From positions 1 through 23,768 of the IMG/VR virus record IMGVR_UViG_3300046009_004042: a stretch of DNA of 23,768 nt; one strand, written 5' to 3'. The DNA is from a virus. Below, piece after piece: positions 1 through 6,291 of this stretch (positions are counted from its first letter, which is position 1; every line of letters begins with the position of its first letter). The notes under the pieces are model-generated. The model made no database searches. It saw only the letters and a list, made by a program, of their open reading frames with translations, and was not told the origin of the DNA. Both the position numbers and the translations under genes were made by a program.

Positions 1-102
1 ACAACAGGAAACGTTGCAGCTGTAAAAGTTCAACCATTCCAAGTAATTAGTGTCACAGTAGGAACCGGTTCTGCAAATGGAACCGTCACTGTTAATTGGT
101 AA
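1..102 (+). CDS. C-terminal end of an unidentified beta-rich (probably virion) protein, 5' truncated
   Basis: An open frame enters from the left edge and stops at TAA 100-102, giving 33 residues. The piece is rich in Val, Thr and Gly with alternating hydrophobic residues and ends ...GTVTVNW. This is the look of a beta-sandwich or fibre-type C-terminus in a phage structural protein. A late promoter begins one base after its stop codon. The visible part is too short to name a family; structural protein is an inference from composition and from the late-gene context. Confidence 0.5.
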   Translation, partial: TTGNVAAVKVQPFQVISVTVGTGSANGTVTVNW

Positions 103-110
103 TATAAATA
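103..110 (+). promoter_or_regulatory. T4-type late promoter
   Basis: Exact TATAAATA, the T4 late-promoter octamer read by the gp55 sigma-like factor with gp33/gp45. It begins directly after the upstream stop codon and lies about 20 bases before the GGAGG ribosome site of the gene at 132. Confidence 0.75.
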
Positions 111-131
111 ATATTTTAATCGGAGGAAAAA

Positions 132-440
132 ATGCTTGTAGGTATAACTGACATTTATCTTTATACTGGTCTAACATCGACAGGAGGAAACAATTCTGCG
201 TTAGCTAAACAGTGGATGGATGATAATAATATTGTATATACTCATCTTTGGTATATGGACTCTGCTCAACATGCAAGCGTATTCGAAGCACTGAATACAT
301 GGAATCTGGGAACATTTTCAGATTTTCCATTTGTAATCTATGACGAAATACACGATGATTCTGAGACTACAGTAAGACAAGCTTTGATCGGTTTAAGCGA
401 AATTGAAAATAGCAATCTGGTAGAGCTATCTACTCTGTAG
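132..440 (+). CDS. Small protein with a glutaredoxin/thioredoxin-like pattern but no CxxC
   Basis: This 102-aa protein has a strong GGAGG site 6 bases before its ATG and its own late promoter. The predicted order is strand (residues 6-12), helix (22-33), strand (35-41), helix (45-56), then DFPFVIYDE (64-72) and a C-terminal helix (80-92). That order, with Pro66 where the thioredoxin cis-proline would fall, suggests a glutaredoxin-type fold. There is no cysteine at all in the protein, so a thiol-disulfide reaction is not possible. If the fold is right it is a binding or structural descendant. The fold is an inference from pattern only; it could equally be an unrelated small alpha/beta protein. 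It converges on the reverse-strand operon that ends at 472. Confidence 0.6.
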   Translation: MLVGITDIYLYTGLTSTGGNNSALAKQWMDDNNIVYTHLWYMDSAQHASVFEALNTWNLGTFSDFPFVIYDEIHDDSETTVRQALIGLSEIENSNLVELSTL

Positions 441-471
441 TATTACTATAAATGCAAAAGAATAAGTGTAG

Positions 472-1080
472 TTATTTTTTAATTTCTATATTACCAGAAA
501 TAGAAATGCGATGTTCGTCTGAAGTTTGAAACGGATATACCTGATGCTTGAGATAATTTGGAAACATAATAAGAGAACCTTCCCACGTCTTATCAATATC
601 TAGTTGAGTCGTACTGATTCCGCCATCGAATGAATTATAAATGAATTGAAACTTTGATGCTACTTTATAGTTTGATTCTCTTACATTTGGCATATTTAAT
701 TCCTCTTCTAAATCATAAGGAATTGCAATCCATATCACCCATGAAATATCTTTATGGTGAAAGTGTATTGGATTATATTCGTGTTTCTTTTGAAAATTTA
801 CCCATGCATTCGAATCAATAATATAATCTTCATTTTCATGAAAATTAAATCTTCTTCTATATTCAAAAAAAACTTGTTCTAAACAATTTCTAAACTGTCC
901 GTTAATAACGTATTCAAGTTCTGTTTCTAATTGCCCTGCTAAAAAGGCATTGTACTTTTTAGGTCTATTATCAACTTGCTTTTGCAAGTCTCGAGTCAAA
1001 TCAGCAAAAATAGAAGCAGGAATCTTTGTTTTAAGAACTCCTGGATTGTAAAGCTTTATTTCTGAAAATTCTAAGTTCAT
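472..1080 (-). CDS. Putative 2OG-Fe(II) oxygenase-like protein (PF13759-like)
   Basis: This 202-aa protein is the last gene of the reverse-strand operon, with GGTGA upstream of its ATG. The C-terminal half carries the double-stranded beta-helix signature of small phage oxygenases: IHFHHKD (residues 105-111, candidate metal ligands H106/H108), a strand WVIWIAI, and FPNYLKHQV (173-181, candidate ligand H179) followed by EHRISISGNI, where R191 is placed to bind the 2-oxoglutarate carboxylate. The family uses Fe(II), O2 and 2-oxoglutarate to hydroxylate a substrate; the substrate is unknown here. The first ligand motif is HxH(H)xxD rather than a plain HxD, so catalytic competence is less certain than for the gene at 2398. 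Sequence motifs are seen; the enzyme class is inferred from known families. Confidence 0.65.
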   Translation of the reverse strand: MNLEFSEIKLYNPGVLKTKIPASIFADLTRDLQKQVDNRPKKYNAFLAGQLETELEYVINGQFRNCLEQVFFEYRRRFNFHENEDYIIDSNAWVNFQKKHEYNPIHFHHKDISWVIWIAIPYDLEEELNMPNVRESNYKVASKFQFIYNSFDGGISTTQLDIDKTWEGSLIMFPNYLKHQVYPFQTSDEHRISISGNIEIKK

Positions 1081-1101
1081 AATTTCACCAATAATAATAT
1101 T

Positions 1102-1323
1102 TTAGTTAATAGTAATTGTAGAGGTGTCTCTACATATGCTCATAGTACCTTCGCAACAGATACTCCAATCCTCACCGGTTTTAGCTCCATGGCTTGATAC
1201 ATTAATGATGATATTTTTGCATAGATACTCTTTGTCACCTTCGAATACTCTCCAGACATGATCGTTAGTACCACGATTGGGTCGACCTCTTGATTGATTG
1301 AATCGTATACGAAAGTTAGGCAA
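1102..1323 (-). CDS. Small cysteine-containing protein of unknown function, TTG start
   Basis: This 73-aa frame overlaps the 3' end of the YkgJ-like gene by 8 bases. The only early start is TTG at 1323-1321; the first internal ATG is near the C-terminus, so translation is probably coupled to the upstream gene. The N-terminus is Arg/Asn rich (RIRFNQSRGRPNRG) and there are four Cys residues, two adjacent (CC) and two flanking. No family is recognised. Dense packing (21 bases to the next gene) and the uninterrupted frame favour a real gene, but the rare start and the short length leave doubt. Confidence 0.5.
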   Translation of the reverse strand: MPNFRIRFNQSRGRPNRGTNDHVWRVFEGDKEYLCKNIIINVSSHGAKTGEDWSICCEGTMSICRDTSTITIN

Positions 1324-1741
1324 TTTTAAACTCTGTTTGTAAAAACGTTTGGTTTCCTATTTTATTCCAGCCGCCATTTACCTGAAAAGCTAAATTTATA
1401 TTCTTATTCAAAGCATACATAATTACCCAACTTAAAACTTCAGCTGACATAGGAGCACCGGCTTCGACTATCTCGAGATGAGATAAATTTGCATCCGGGT
1501 GAGTCCGCCATTGCATGATTGTATTTGATTCATTCGGCTTCAACCATGCGGGTATATTTTCATCATCTAGCCATGAGCAAGTAAAAGATTGGCATGGATC
1601 TTTTGGTCGATCTTCATATATTGTACAACCAGTTGAACACACAAAGTGACACTTTCTTCCTGGCCAAAAATTATAACCTTTCGCGCTTCCCGTAAGCCAT
1701 CCATCACAACATTTTGTACATGTTCCACACTCTCGTGTCAT
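1316..1741 (-). CDS. YkgJ-type CxxCxxCC cysteine-cluster protein
   Basis: This 141-aa protein begins MTRECGTCTKCC, the CxxCxxCC signature of the YkgJ family (PF03692, annotated as zinc or iron-sulfur cluster binding). More cysteines follow at 31, 35, 39, 50 and 55, with CTIYEDRPKDPC matching the family's C.IYe.RP..C block. Nine cysteines lie in the first 55 residues; the rest (about 60-141) is an ordinary mixed alpha/beta tail. Family members are linked to metal handling or protein modification, but no reaction is established. Its ATG overlaps the stop of the upstream oxygenase gene (ATGA), so the two are translationally coupled. That is consistent with, but does not prove, a shared role around iron enzymes. 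Confidence 0.8.
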   Translation of the reverse strand: MTRECGTCTKCCDGWLTGSAKGYNFWPGRKCHFVCSTGCTIYEDRPKDPCQSFTCSWLDDENIPAWLKPNESNTIMQWRTHPDANLSHLEIVEAGAPMSAEVLSWVIMYALNKNINLAFQVNGGWNKIGNQTFLQTEFKIA

Positions 1742-2376
1742 ATAATATCTGCGGTAGCTGGATATTCGGGTACTACAACATCTGGTCGGGTTGATATATT
1801 CATATGAATAAACTTAAAGGGTTTAGTCGAAGAATTACGAGTAAAACTATGAGCTAACCAAGAGTTGGCAAATATTAATTGTCCGGGTTCAGGAGTAAAG
1901 TTTATTCTGTCCGAGGCCATTGATATTGTTGTTAAATCTTGTTCGTATAGCGGTGTCATTGTTTTCATGGGTCGAGGATCGTGAATCACCAATCTAGGAG
2001 GATCCTTTGGGCATTCAAAGAAATAAAATGCAACAAGCTGACAATCGTTATGACTATGATATTCCATTGAAGAATACTTATGATGTTCTTGGCTCCAACA
2101 TTCTCTTAGATATGTCTGCAGACCATTCATATTATAGCCTTGATCACTCAATAAATTCCAACTCGTGTTAAGAGTATATTGAATTAACTCCAGAAGTTCT
2201 TCTTCTGCAGAAACATCTGCATGAACAACAGGATATACTTCATTTATTTTGTTATTTTTACGCATAGCGCTCAACGACTTGTTGCATACGCTTCTTGCTG
2301 TTTCTAAAAAATTTGGTTTCATGATACTATATACAGGAGTGCTGAAATAGTGCCATTGGTCAAGTGTATCAGTCAT
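1738..2376 (-). CDS. Putative 2OG-Fe(II) oxygenase (PF13759-like)
   Basis: This 212-aa protein has the layout of small phage 2OG-Fe(II) oxygenases. MEYHSHNDCQLVAFYFFE (residues 104-121) gives the first metal-ligand motif (H107/H109/D111), then DPRP (133-136), then PGQLIFANSWLAHSF (164-178) with candidate ligand H176, and a basic residue (K186 or K188) before the final strand FKFIHMNIS. The family hydroxylates protein, nucleic-acid or small-molecule substrates; none can be assigned. No strong Shine-Dalgarno precedes the ATG. A one-mismatch late promoter lies about 20 bases upstream, at the end of the preceding gene. Its stop overlaps the YkgJ-like start. The class call is good, the substrate unknown. 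Confidence 0.75.
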   Translation of the reverse strand: MTDTLDQWHYFSTPVYSIMKPNFLETARSVCNKSLSAMRKNNKINEVYPVVHADVSAEEELLELIQYTLNTSWNLLSDQGYNMNGLQTYLRECWSQEHHKYSSMEYHSHNDCQLVAFYFFECPKDPPRLVIHDPRPMKTMTPLYEQDLTTISMASDRINFTPEPGQLIFANSWLAHSFTRNSSTKPFKFIHMNISTRPDVVVPEYPATADII

Positions 2377-2394
2377 AATATATTTCTACTACTA

Positions 2395-2402
2395 TATTTA
2401 TC
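2395..2402 (-). promoter_or_regulatory. Late-promoter variant inside the oxygenase operon
   Basis: The reverse strand reads GATAAATA, 7 of 8 matches to TATAAATA. It overlaps the stop codon of the gene at 2398 and lies about 20 bases before the ATG at 2376. One-mismatch octamers occur by chance in A+T-rich DNA, so support is position only. Confidence 0.3.
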
Positions 2403-2997
2403 TGAATGCTGGGCCAACTACCCAGATCACAATGCTTTTACGAATGCCTTTTTTGACTGGACTTACGCGATGTAATTGATAGGCCGGAAACGCTGCAACA
2501 AGCCCACGTTTTTTATCTACCACATCAGGAGTACTGCCGACTTTTATTTCTAAATTTCCGCCTTCGTAGTCTTTTGGATTTGATAGTTGTAAAACCATAC
2601 TAAATTTTCTTGGAACATTGTCTAACGATGAATTATCAATGTGCCAATCATAGTGTGCTTTCTCTTCACCATTATATATGGTGTATTGAAAGTCTTCATG
2701 AAATCCGGTTAAATCAAATCCATAAAAAGTACTATTCAGTTTGCGAGCAATCCATGCCATTCTATCATAGAACCAGGAAGTTTCATCATTTAAACTAATC
2801 CATGCTGTTTGAGAAGATCTGATTGCGAGGTCTACTACACCGTCAGGTCCAACTACAGCAGGATTCGAAACTAAATTATCTAGACAATATTTATCTATTC
2901 TATCTAGTTCTTCTTCAGTAAAACCAGAATCCCATATTACGTATGAACTGGTTGTTGCTTCAATCGGAGGACCTGGAGCAAAGATATAACTCGACAT
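2398..2997 (-). CDS. Prolyl-4-hydroxylase-type 2OG-Fe(II) oxygenase
   Basis: This 199-aa protein is the clearest oxygenase of the cluster. After an N-terminal helical region containing FTEEELDRID (26-35), it carries YTIYNGEEKAHYDWHID (residues 105-121) with the canonical HxD pair H119/D121, then YEGGNLEI (144-151), then FPAYQLHRVSPVKKGIRKSIVIWV with the distal ligand H176 and R186 ten residues later to bind 2-oxoglutarate. This is the P4Hc/PKHD-hydroxylase arrangement, complete in all catalytic positions. The expected reaction is Fe(II)- and 2OG-dependent hydroxylation of a protein side chain, possibly proline; the target is not known. The ATG shares one base with the upstream stop (TAATG). 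Confidence 0.85.
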   Translation of the reverse strand: MSSYIFAPGPPIEATTSSYVIWDSGFTEEELDRIDKYCLDNLVSNPAVVGPDGVVDLAIRSSQTAWISLNDETSWFYDRMAWIARKLNSTFYGFDLTGFHEDFQYTIYNGEEKAHYDWHIDNSSLDNVPRKFSMVLQLSNPKDYEGGNLEIKVGSTPDVVDKKRGLVAAFPAYQLHRVSPVKKGIRKSIVIWVVGPAFR

Positions 2998-3722
2998 TAT
3001 TTCAGCAACTTTTTGTGAAGTTTATCCTTATAAAGGGATTCATGAACAAAATTTCGAACTGTTCTCATTAAATGAGTACTTTGGGTTTCATTTTTATTAA
3101 AAGATCTACTTCTATGTTTTGGAAGTAAGTCATCTTTTTTAATTGGAATGACTTGTACGAGTGGCGTTCCTGCAGGAATAATGCCAACAAAATTTGGTTG
3201 ATTAAATGTAAATGGAAAATTCACATATTCTTGTTCGTAGTATGGATAATCGACAGTTCCAGAAAAACATGTGAATAGAGGATCTGGTCTATTTAATGGA
3301 GGAAGAAAAAGCAAAGAATATCCCGGAGGAGTTTTAAACATCCAATAATTCATAAACTTAATTGGCGGTTTCGGATCTATTGGATTTGGAGCTTTTTCTG
3401 AAGTAACTTGTTCTTTAATATGATTTTCAATCATAGGTCGATAAAAATTAGATTTATAAGTGATGCCAGAACAATTATGATTTGATGTAATCTGTACATC
3501 TGCTGCTAATGGGATAATATATCCCATTAGCATCGAATCTAAAAACGGCATACATCTTTTGATAGTTGAAGTTTTAAATCCTTGATCTCCGAGTTTTGGA
3601 GGAAGAGCTTTAAACCAGTCAGGAATATGTTTACTTGATGGGAATGGTGTTGGAATTACACCATAGTCTTCTTCAGCACATAAGAACTCAATTTCATTAT
3701 TTTTAAAAACACTCTTAAACAT
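2997..3722 (-). CDS. DUF6065-like conserved phage protein
   Basis: This 241-aa protein has a string of conserved-looking blocks: IPDWFKALPP near the N-terminus, TIKRCMPFLDSMLMGYIIPL, then MNYWMFKTPPGYSLLFLPPLNRPDPLF, VNFPFTFN and IIPAGTPLVQVIPIKK. I recognise this pattern from uncharacterised proteins of cyanophages and relatives; Pfam DUF6065 is the likely match but is from memory. The last block suggests a beta-rich fold. No catalytic motif is evident. The frame opens at GTG 3728, then ATG 3725 and ATG 3722. GAGG at 3731-3728 overlaps the GTG and sits 5 bases before the ATG at 3722, so I chose that start. It is coupled downstream to the hydroxylase gene by TAATG. Confidence 0.6.
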   Translation of the reverse strand: MFKSVFKNNEIEFLCAEEDYGVIPTPFPSSKHIPDWFKALPPKLGDQGFKTSTIKRCMPFLDSMLMGYIIPLAADVQITSNHNCSGITYKSNFYRPMIENHIKEQVTSEKAPNPIDPKPPIKFMNYWMFKTPPGYSLLFLPPLNRPDPLFTCFSGTVDYPYYEQEYVNFPFTFNQPNFVGIIPAGTPLVQVIPIKKDDLLPKHRSRSFNKNETQSTHLMRTVRNFVHESLYKDKLHKKLLK

Positions 3723-3729
3723 CATCACC

Positions 3730-3927
3730 TCAATTTTGATTATTACCTCGCTTATAATATATATTATTGTTTTCTACCTCAATTATACATCGAGCAACTT
3801 CTTTTTCTCCACGAAGTATATGATCATCATGAAGATTCAATTTTTCACAATTATTTATCCAATCGCGCTGATGCTCTGGTAATTTATCAAAACACTTCAT
3901 CACAAGTTTTAATCTTTGTTCATTCAT
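3730..3927 (-). CDS. Small unknown protein at the head of the oxygenase operon
   Basis: This 65-aa protein starts at ATG 3927, with an alternative TTG two codons upstream. It is mostly helical and charged in the first 40 residues (LKLVMKCFDKLPEHQRDWINNC), then becomes a short strand-like tail ending in KRGNNQN. Its stop is directly before the start region of the DUF6065-like gene, as expected for operon members. No family is recognised. No strong ribosome site is visible. Confidence 0.5.
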   Translation of the reverse strand: MNEQRLKLVMKCFDKLPEHQRDWINNCEKLNLHDDHILRGEKEVARCIIEVENNNIYYKRGNNQN

Positions 3928-3940
3928 TATCAAGTGACCG

Positions 3941-3997
3941 TCACCGCGGTGTTCGATACGGTAATACGTTTTTAATTCTAACGCTATTTGGTGTCAT
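3941..3997 (-). CDS. Possible 18-aa leader peptide
   Basis: ATG at 3997 opens MTPNSVRIKNVLPYRTPR, stopping at TGA 3943-3941. An AGGG ribosome-like sequence lies 6 bases upstream, and a perfect late promoter sits at 4029-4036, so this would be the first frame of the operon transcript. The peptide is basic. It may be a leader, a remnant of a larger gene's C-terminus, or chance; the overlapping palindromes GTGAC-C-GTCAC and CACCGCGGTG at its 3' end also hint at an RNA element. Confidence 0.3.
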   Translation of the reverse strand: MTPNSVRIKNVLPYRTPR

Positions 3998-4028
3998 TTG
4001 ATTCCCTATCCCACAGATTATCTATTTT

Positions 4029-4036
4029 TATTTATA
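4029..4036 (-). promoter_or_regulatory. T4-type late promoter for the reverse-strand oxygenase operon
   Basis: Exact TATAAATA on the reverse strand, the only perfect reverse-strand octamer found in the window. It lies upstream of the 18-aa frame and the genes running from 3927 to 472, and would make the whole operon a late transcription unit. Confidence 0.75.
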
Positions 4037-4068
4037 ATAATCATGACACCGGCACAACTGAATTTTAA

Positions 4069-4821
4069 TTAAACCCACTTCGTTCCGTGCTTCGAACTAT
4101 ATTTTGTTTCAGGATCGTATACAGCGAAATCTTCATAACGAGGATCTCCAGGTTCGGCTCTCTTGCCGATGCTATACTCGCCGATATGATTGACGATGTT
4201 ATGGCCTTCTTTAGTCTTGAGCTTACAAGTTTGCATGTTAAGTTGTTGCAATGATTTCGCGACAACATACTCGCTCAAGTTCTTTTCTCCTACTGATTCG
4301 GCATGTGGAAGATCTACAATTACTCGAGGAAATATACTCGCCAAACTCCAGAAATATGCCTCAGAAAGCTCGCCTCGATATTTCCCGAGTGTCACGTCGG
4401 TTTCATAAGCCTGTGTTTCTTCTTCAAAGTCATACCACTTTTGGCGTGTTAAACATACCTGAGAAATATTCATGTTATCTTGAAGAATCTGAATCATATC
4501 GAGTATCTTAATTGGATGATTGAATGTGACGTCGTCCTCTGACAGATACACATAATCATAATTTCGTTCTCTCAGGATTTCGAAGGTTCGATTCCATATG
4601 TATGGCAAACCCATATTTTGCTGATGCAAGAAGATCTCAGTAAAGCCAAAATTCTTGGCTAACTGAAACATCGTGCCATCATGACGACCTTTTGGCATAT
4701 CATCGAAAAAGATGCCTTCGACTTCACATCCTTCAAAATCTAACATCGCCCGCTGAGATTTCAATGTAGGAATCAAATACTCGAGTCGATTCGTCGACCA
4801 TATCACTTTACAAACTTTCAT
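4069..4821 (-). CDS. Putative glycosyltransferase (GT-A/GT2-like)
   Basis: This 250-aa protein begins with a Rossmann-type strand (KVCKVIWSTNRLEYLIPTL) typical of nucleotide-sugar transferases. It continues with HQQNMGLPYIWNRTFE (residues 66-81) and VYLSEDDVTF (91-100). The hydrophobic strand ending in EDD (95-97) is the GT-A position for the metal/nucleotide-sugar DxD motif. A later region, EAYFWSLASIFPRVI, resembles the acceptor-side segment of small phage glycosyltransferases. Expected activity is transfer of a sugar from a nucleotide donor to an unknown acceptor (protein, DNA or glycan). Its ATG overlaps the stop of the DUF6445-like gene (ATGA), so the two are coupled. The fold call is reasonable; donor and acceptor are unknown. 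Confidence 0.7.
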   Translation of the reverse strand: MKVCKVIWSTNRLEYLIPTLKSQRAMLDFEGCEVEGIFFDDMPKGRHDGTMFQLAKNFGFTEIFLHQQNMGLPYIWNRTFEILRERNYDYVYLSEDDVTFNHPIKILDMIQILQDNMNISQVCLTRQKWYDFEEETQAYETDVTLGKYRGELSEAYFWSLASIFPRVIVDLPHAESVGEKNLSEYVVAKSLQQLNMQTCKLKTKEGHNIVNHIGEYSIGKRAEPGDPRYEDFAVYDPETKYSSKHGTKWV

Positions 4822-5369
4822 CGCACATACTCCGTATCAAAGAAGAACGTCTGGAAAAGACGACCATCATATAAGTCTTTACCAAAATAATCTAAACTGG
4901 CATGGAAAAGATCACCGCTATAAAGAATCAATCGATTGTATTTGTTGCCTACGATATCGACTTTATCCCACTTAGTGTAATCATATGCCTCGTGTTCGTT
5001 TTTTGGAGCTCGGTACTCTCCAGTTTCCTTGTGTCGAAACATTCCTGTGCCAGCAGTATGCGGTGCATCTGGTGACAAGTAACATACGCCAGCCCACATA
5101 CTCGTATGATCGCAATGAATCCACGTTCTATCTAAAGCGGTAGCGTATTGAAAAGCTCCGGTATAACCCGAATCTTCGTGCCAATTGTTAATCTTTCCAA
5201 TTGGATTCATCCAATGTTGAATACAATCCTTGACGTCTTGCGTCATGAATGAAGGAGTTCGTTTTCCTGGATAGTTACCCGTAACGCTAAAGTCTTGAGT
5301 TAAAGCAAAGGCTCTGACTGCGTCGGGATTGGTATAAAAGTTATCAATAATCATTAAGTCAAGATTCAT
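4818..5369 (-). CDS. DUF6445-like oxygenase-fold protein
   Basis: This 183-aa protein begins MNLDLMIIDNFYTNPDAVRAFAL, the usual opening of the DUF6445 family. It continues RTWIHCDHTSMWAGVCYLSPDAP (residues 81-103) with an HxD-type pair H85/D87, then GTGMFRHKETG, then NRLILYSGDLFHASLDYFG (145-163) with H156, and GRLFQTFFFD with R170. H85/D87/H156/R170 match the iron and 2-oxoglutarate positions of cupin-type oxygenases. The family is a cupin-like relative of 2OG-Fe(II) enzymes whose substrate is not known. It is the first gene of a two-gene reverse-strand unit with the glycosyltransferase; AAAAGG lies about 10 bases before the ATG and a late-promoter variant is at 5403-5410. Confidence 0.75.
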   Translation of the reverse strand: MNLDLMIIDNFYTNPDAVRAFALTQDFSVTGNYPGKRTPSFMTQDVKDCIQHWMNPIGKINNWHEDSGYTGAFQYATALDRTWIHCDHTSMWAGVCYLSPDAPHTAGTGMFRHKETGEYRAPKNEHEAYDYTKWDKVDIVGNKYNRLILYSGDLFHASLDYFGKDLYDGRLFQTFFFDTEYVR

Positions 5370-5402
5370 TGTATATCTACCTTTTCACTGCTTTCATTAC
5401 AG

Positions 5403-5410
5403 TATTTATG
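5403..5410 (-). promoter_or_regulatory. Late-promoter variant for the DUF6445/glycosyltransferase unit
   Basis: The reverse strand reads CATAAATA (7 of 8), about 34 bases before the ATG at 5369, in the left arm of the 5401-5424 palindrome. No better candidate precedes this gene. Confidence 0.5.
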
Positions 5411-5414
5411 TTGT

Positions 5415-5422
5415 TATAAATA
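5415..5422 (+). promoter_or_regulatory. Distal late promoter upstream of gene 13
   Basis: Exact TATAAATA in the right arm of the palindrome, 121 bases before the gene 13 ATG. A second perfect octamer at 5517 is nearer, so this one would give a longer leader. Confidence 0.5.
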
Positions 5423-5516
5423 CTAAGTTAGAAAAGAATTTCCTTATAAAAGACATAAAGTCATTCTAACACATTTCTCTGTTGTTGTACACCAAAAAGT
5501 GATACAATAAGCATAT

Positions 5517-5524
5517 TATAAATA
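5517..5524 (+). promoter_or_regulatory. Proximal late promoter of gene 13
   Basis: Exact TATAAATA ending 19 bases before the gene 13 ATG, with ACGAGGAA as ribosome site in between. This is the usual T4 late-gene spacing. Confidence 0.8.
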
Positions 5525-5543
5525 GAAATAAACGAGGAATACG

Positions 5544-6287
5544 ATGGCAACTCCTACTACAAAAGCAACATTTAAAGAGTATTGCCTTCGGAAGCTCGGC
5601 AAACCAGTCATTGAAATTAATGTCGATGATGATCAAGTCGATGATCGTATCGACGAAGCGATTCGTTACTGGTATGACTATCACTTTGATGGTTCAGAAA
5701 AAATATACTATAAGCATGCTATCACAGAGACTGATGTCACAAACAAGTATATTACTCTTCCAGAAAATATCATCGGCGCAGTCAGCATCTTCTCGATGGG
5801 AGATCCTTCGATAAGCTCTGACGATCTTTTCAATATTCGTTATCAGATAGCTTTGAATGATATTTATACTCTCACAAACGTATCTCTTGTTCCATACTAT
5901 ATGGTCATGGAACATCTTGCGCTTATGACAGAACTTTTAGTCGGTAAACAACCGATTCGCTATTCTCGCCATAAAGATCGATTGCATGTTGATATGGATT
6001 GGAACACAGTTGCCGTCGGCTCATTCTTACTCGTAGAAGCTTACGAAGTCGTCGATCCAGAAACTTATACGGATGCATATAACGATCGTTGGCTTCAAAA
6101 CTATGCCACGACTTTGATTAAAGAACAGTGGGGTTCGAATCTTACGAAGTTTACTGGTATGACTTTACCCGGTGGAGTACAGTTTAATGGAGAGAAAATC
6201 TATAATGATGCGGTAGATGCAAGAACTAAGATGGAACAAGAAATGATTTCATCTTATTCCCTTCCGGTTCTTGATATGATAGGTTAA
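5544..6287 (+). CDS. 13: Neck protein gp13
   Basis: This 247-aa protein is shorter than T4 gp13 (about 309 aa), as is usual in marine T4-likes. It opens with TFKEYCLRKLGKPVIEINVDDDQVDDRIDEAIRYWYDYHFDG, the conserved head-to-tail connector N-terminus, and has the aromatic and helical stretches (NDRWLQNYATTLIKEQWGSNLTKF) of the family. gp13 with gp14 closes the head-tail vertex after DNA packaging and lets tails attach. It leads the 13-14-15-16-17 block. ACGAGGAA precedes the ATG. The family is known well; the assignment rests on sequence pattern and gene order together. Confidence 0.9.
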   Translation: MATPTTKATFKEYCLRKLGKPVIEINVDDDQVDDRIDEAIRYWYDYHFDGSEKIYYKHAITETDVTNKYITLPENIIGAVSIFSMGDPSISSDDLFNIRYQIALNDIYTLTNVSLVPYYMVMEHLALMTELLVGKQPIRYSRHKDRLHVDMDWNTVAVGSFLLVEAYEVVDPETYTDAYNDRWLQNYATTLIKEQWGSNLTKFTGMTLPGGVQFNGEKIYNDAVDARTKMEQEMISSYSLPVLDMIG

Positions 6288-6291
6288 CTCT

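Larger units (their letters stand above)
5401..5424. repeat. Perfect inverted repeat carrying two divergent late-promoter cores
   Basis: AGTATTTAT (5401-5409), six bases, then ATAAATACT (5416-5424): nine paired bases. Each arm holds a late-promoter octamer, one per strand, so the palindrome is a compact bidirectional promoter or an operator-like site in the divergent region. Confidence 0.6.

Noticed and set aside
447-480. TATAAATG at 447-454 and an AATAA/TTATT stem with T-run near 461-480
   Set aside because: The octamer is a mismatch pointing into a convergent gene end, and the stem is only five A-T pairs; neither is convincing as promoter or terminator.
5427-5470. GTTAGAA (5427-5433) and TTCTAAC (5464-5470) inverted repeat
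   Set aside because: A seven-base A+T-rich match with a 30-base spacer is likely by chance in this region.
5475-5516. Sigma-70-like promoter (CTGTTG...TACAAT) upstream of gene 13
   Set aside because: The -35 match is poor, and two perfect late octamers explain expression better.
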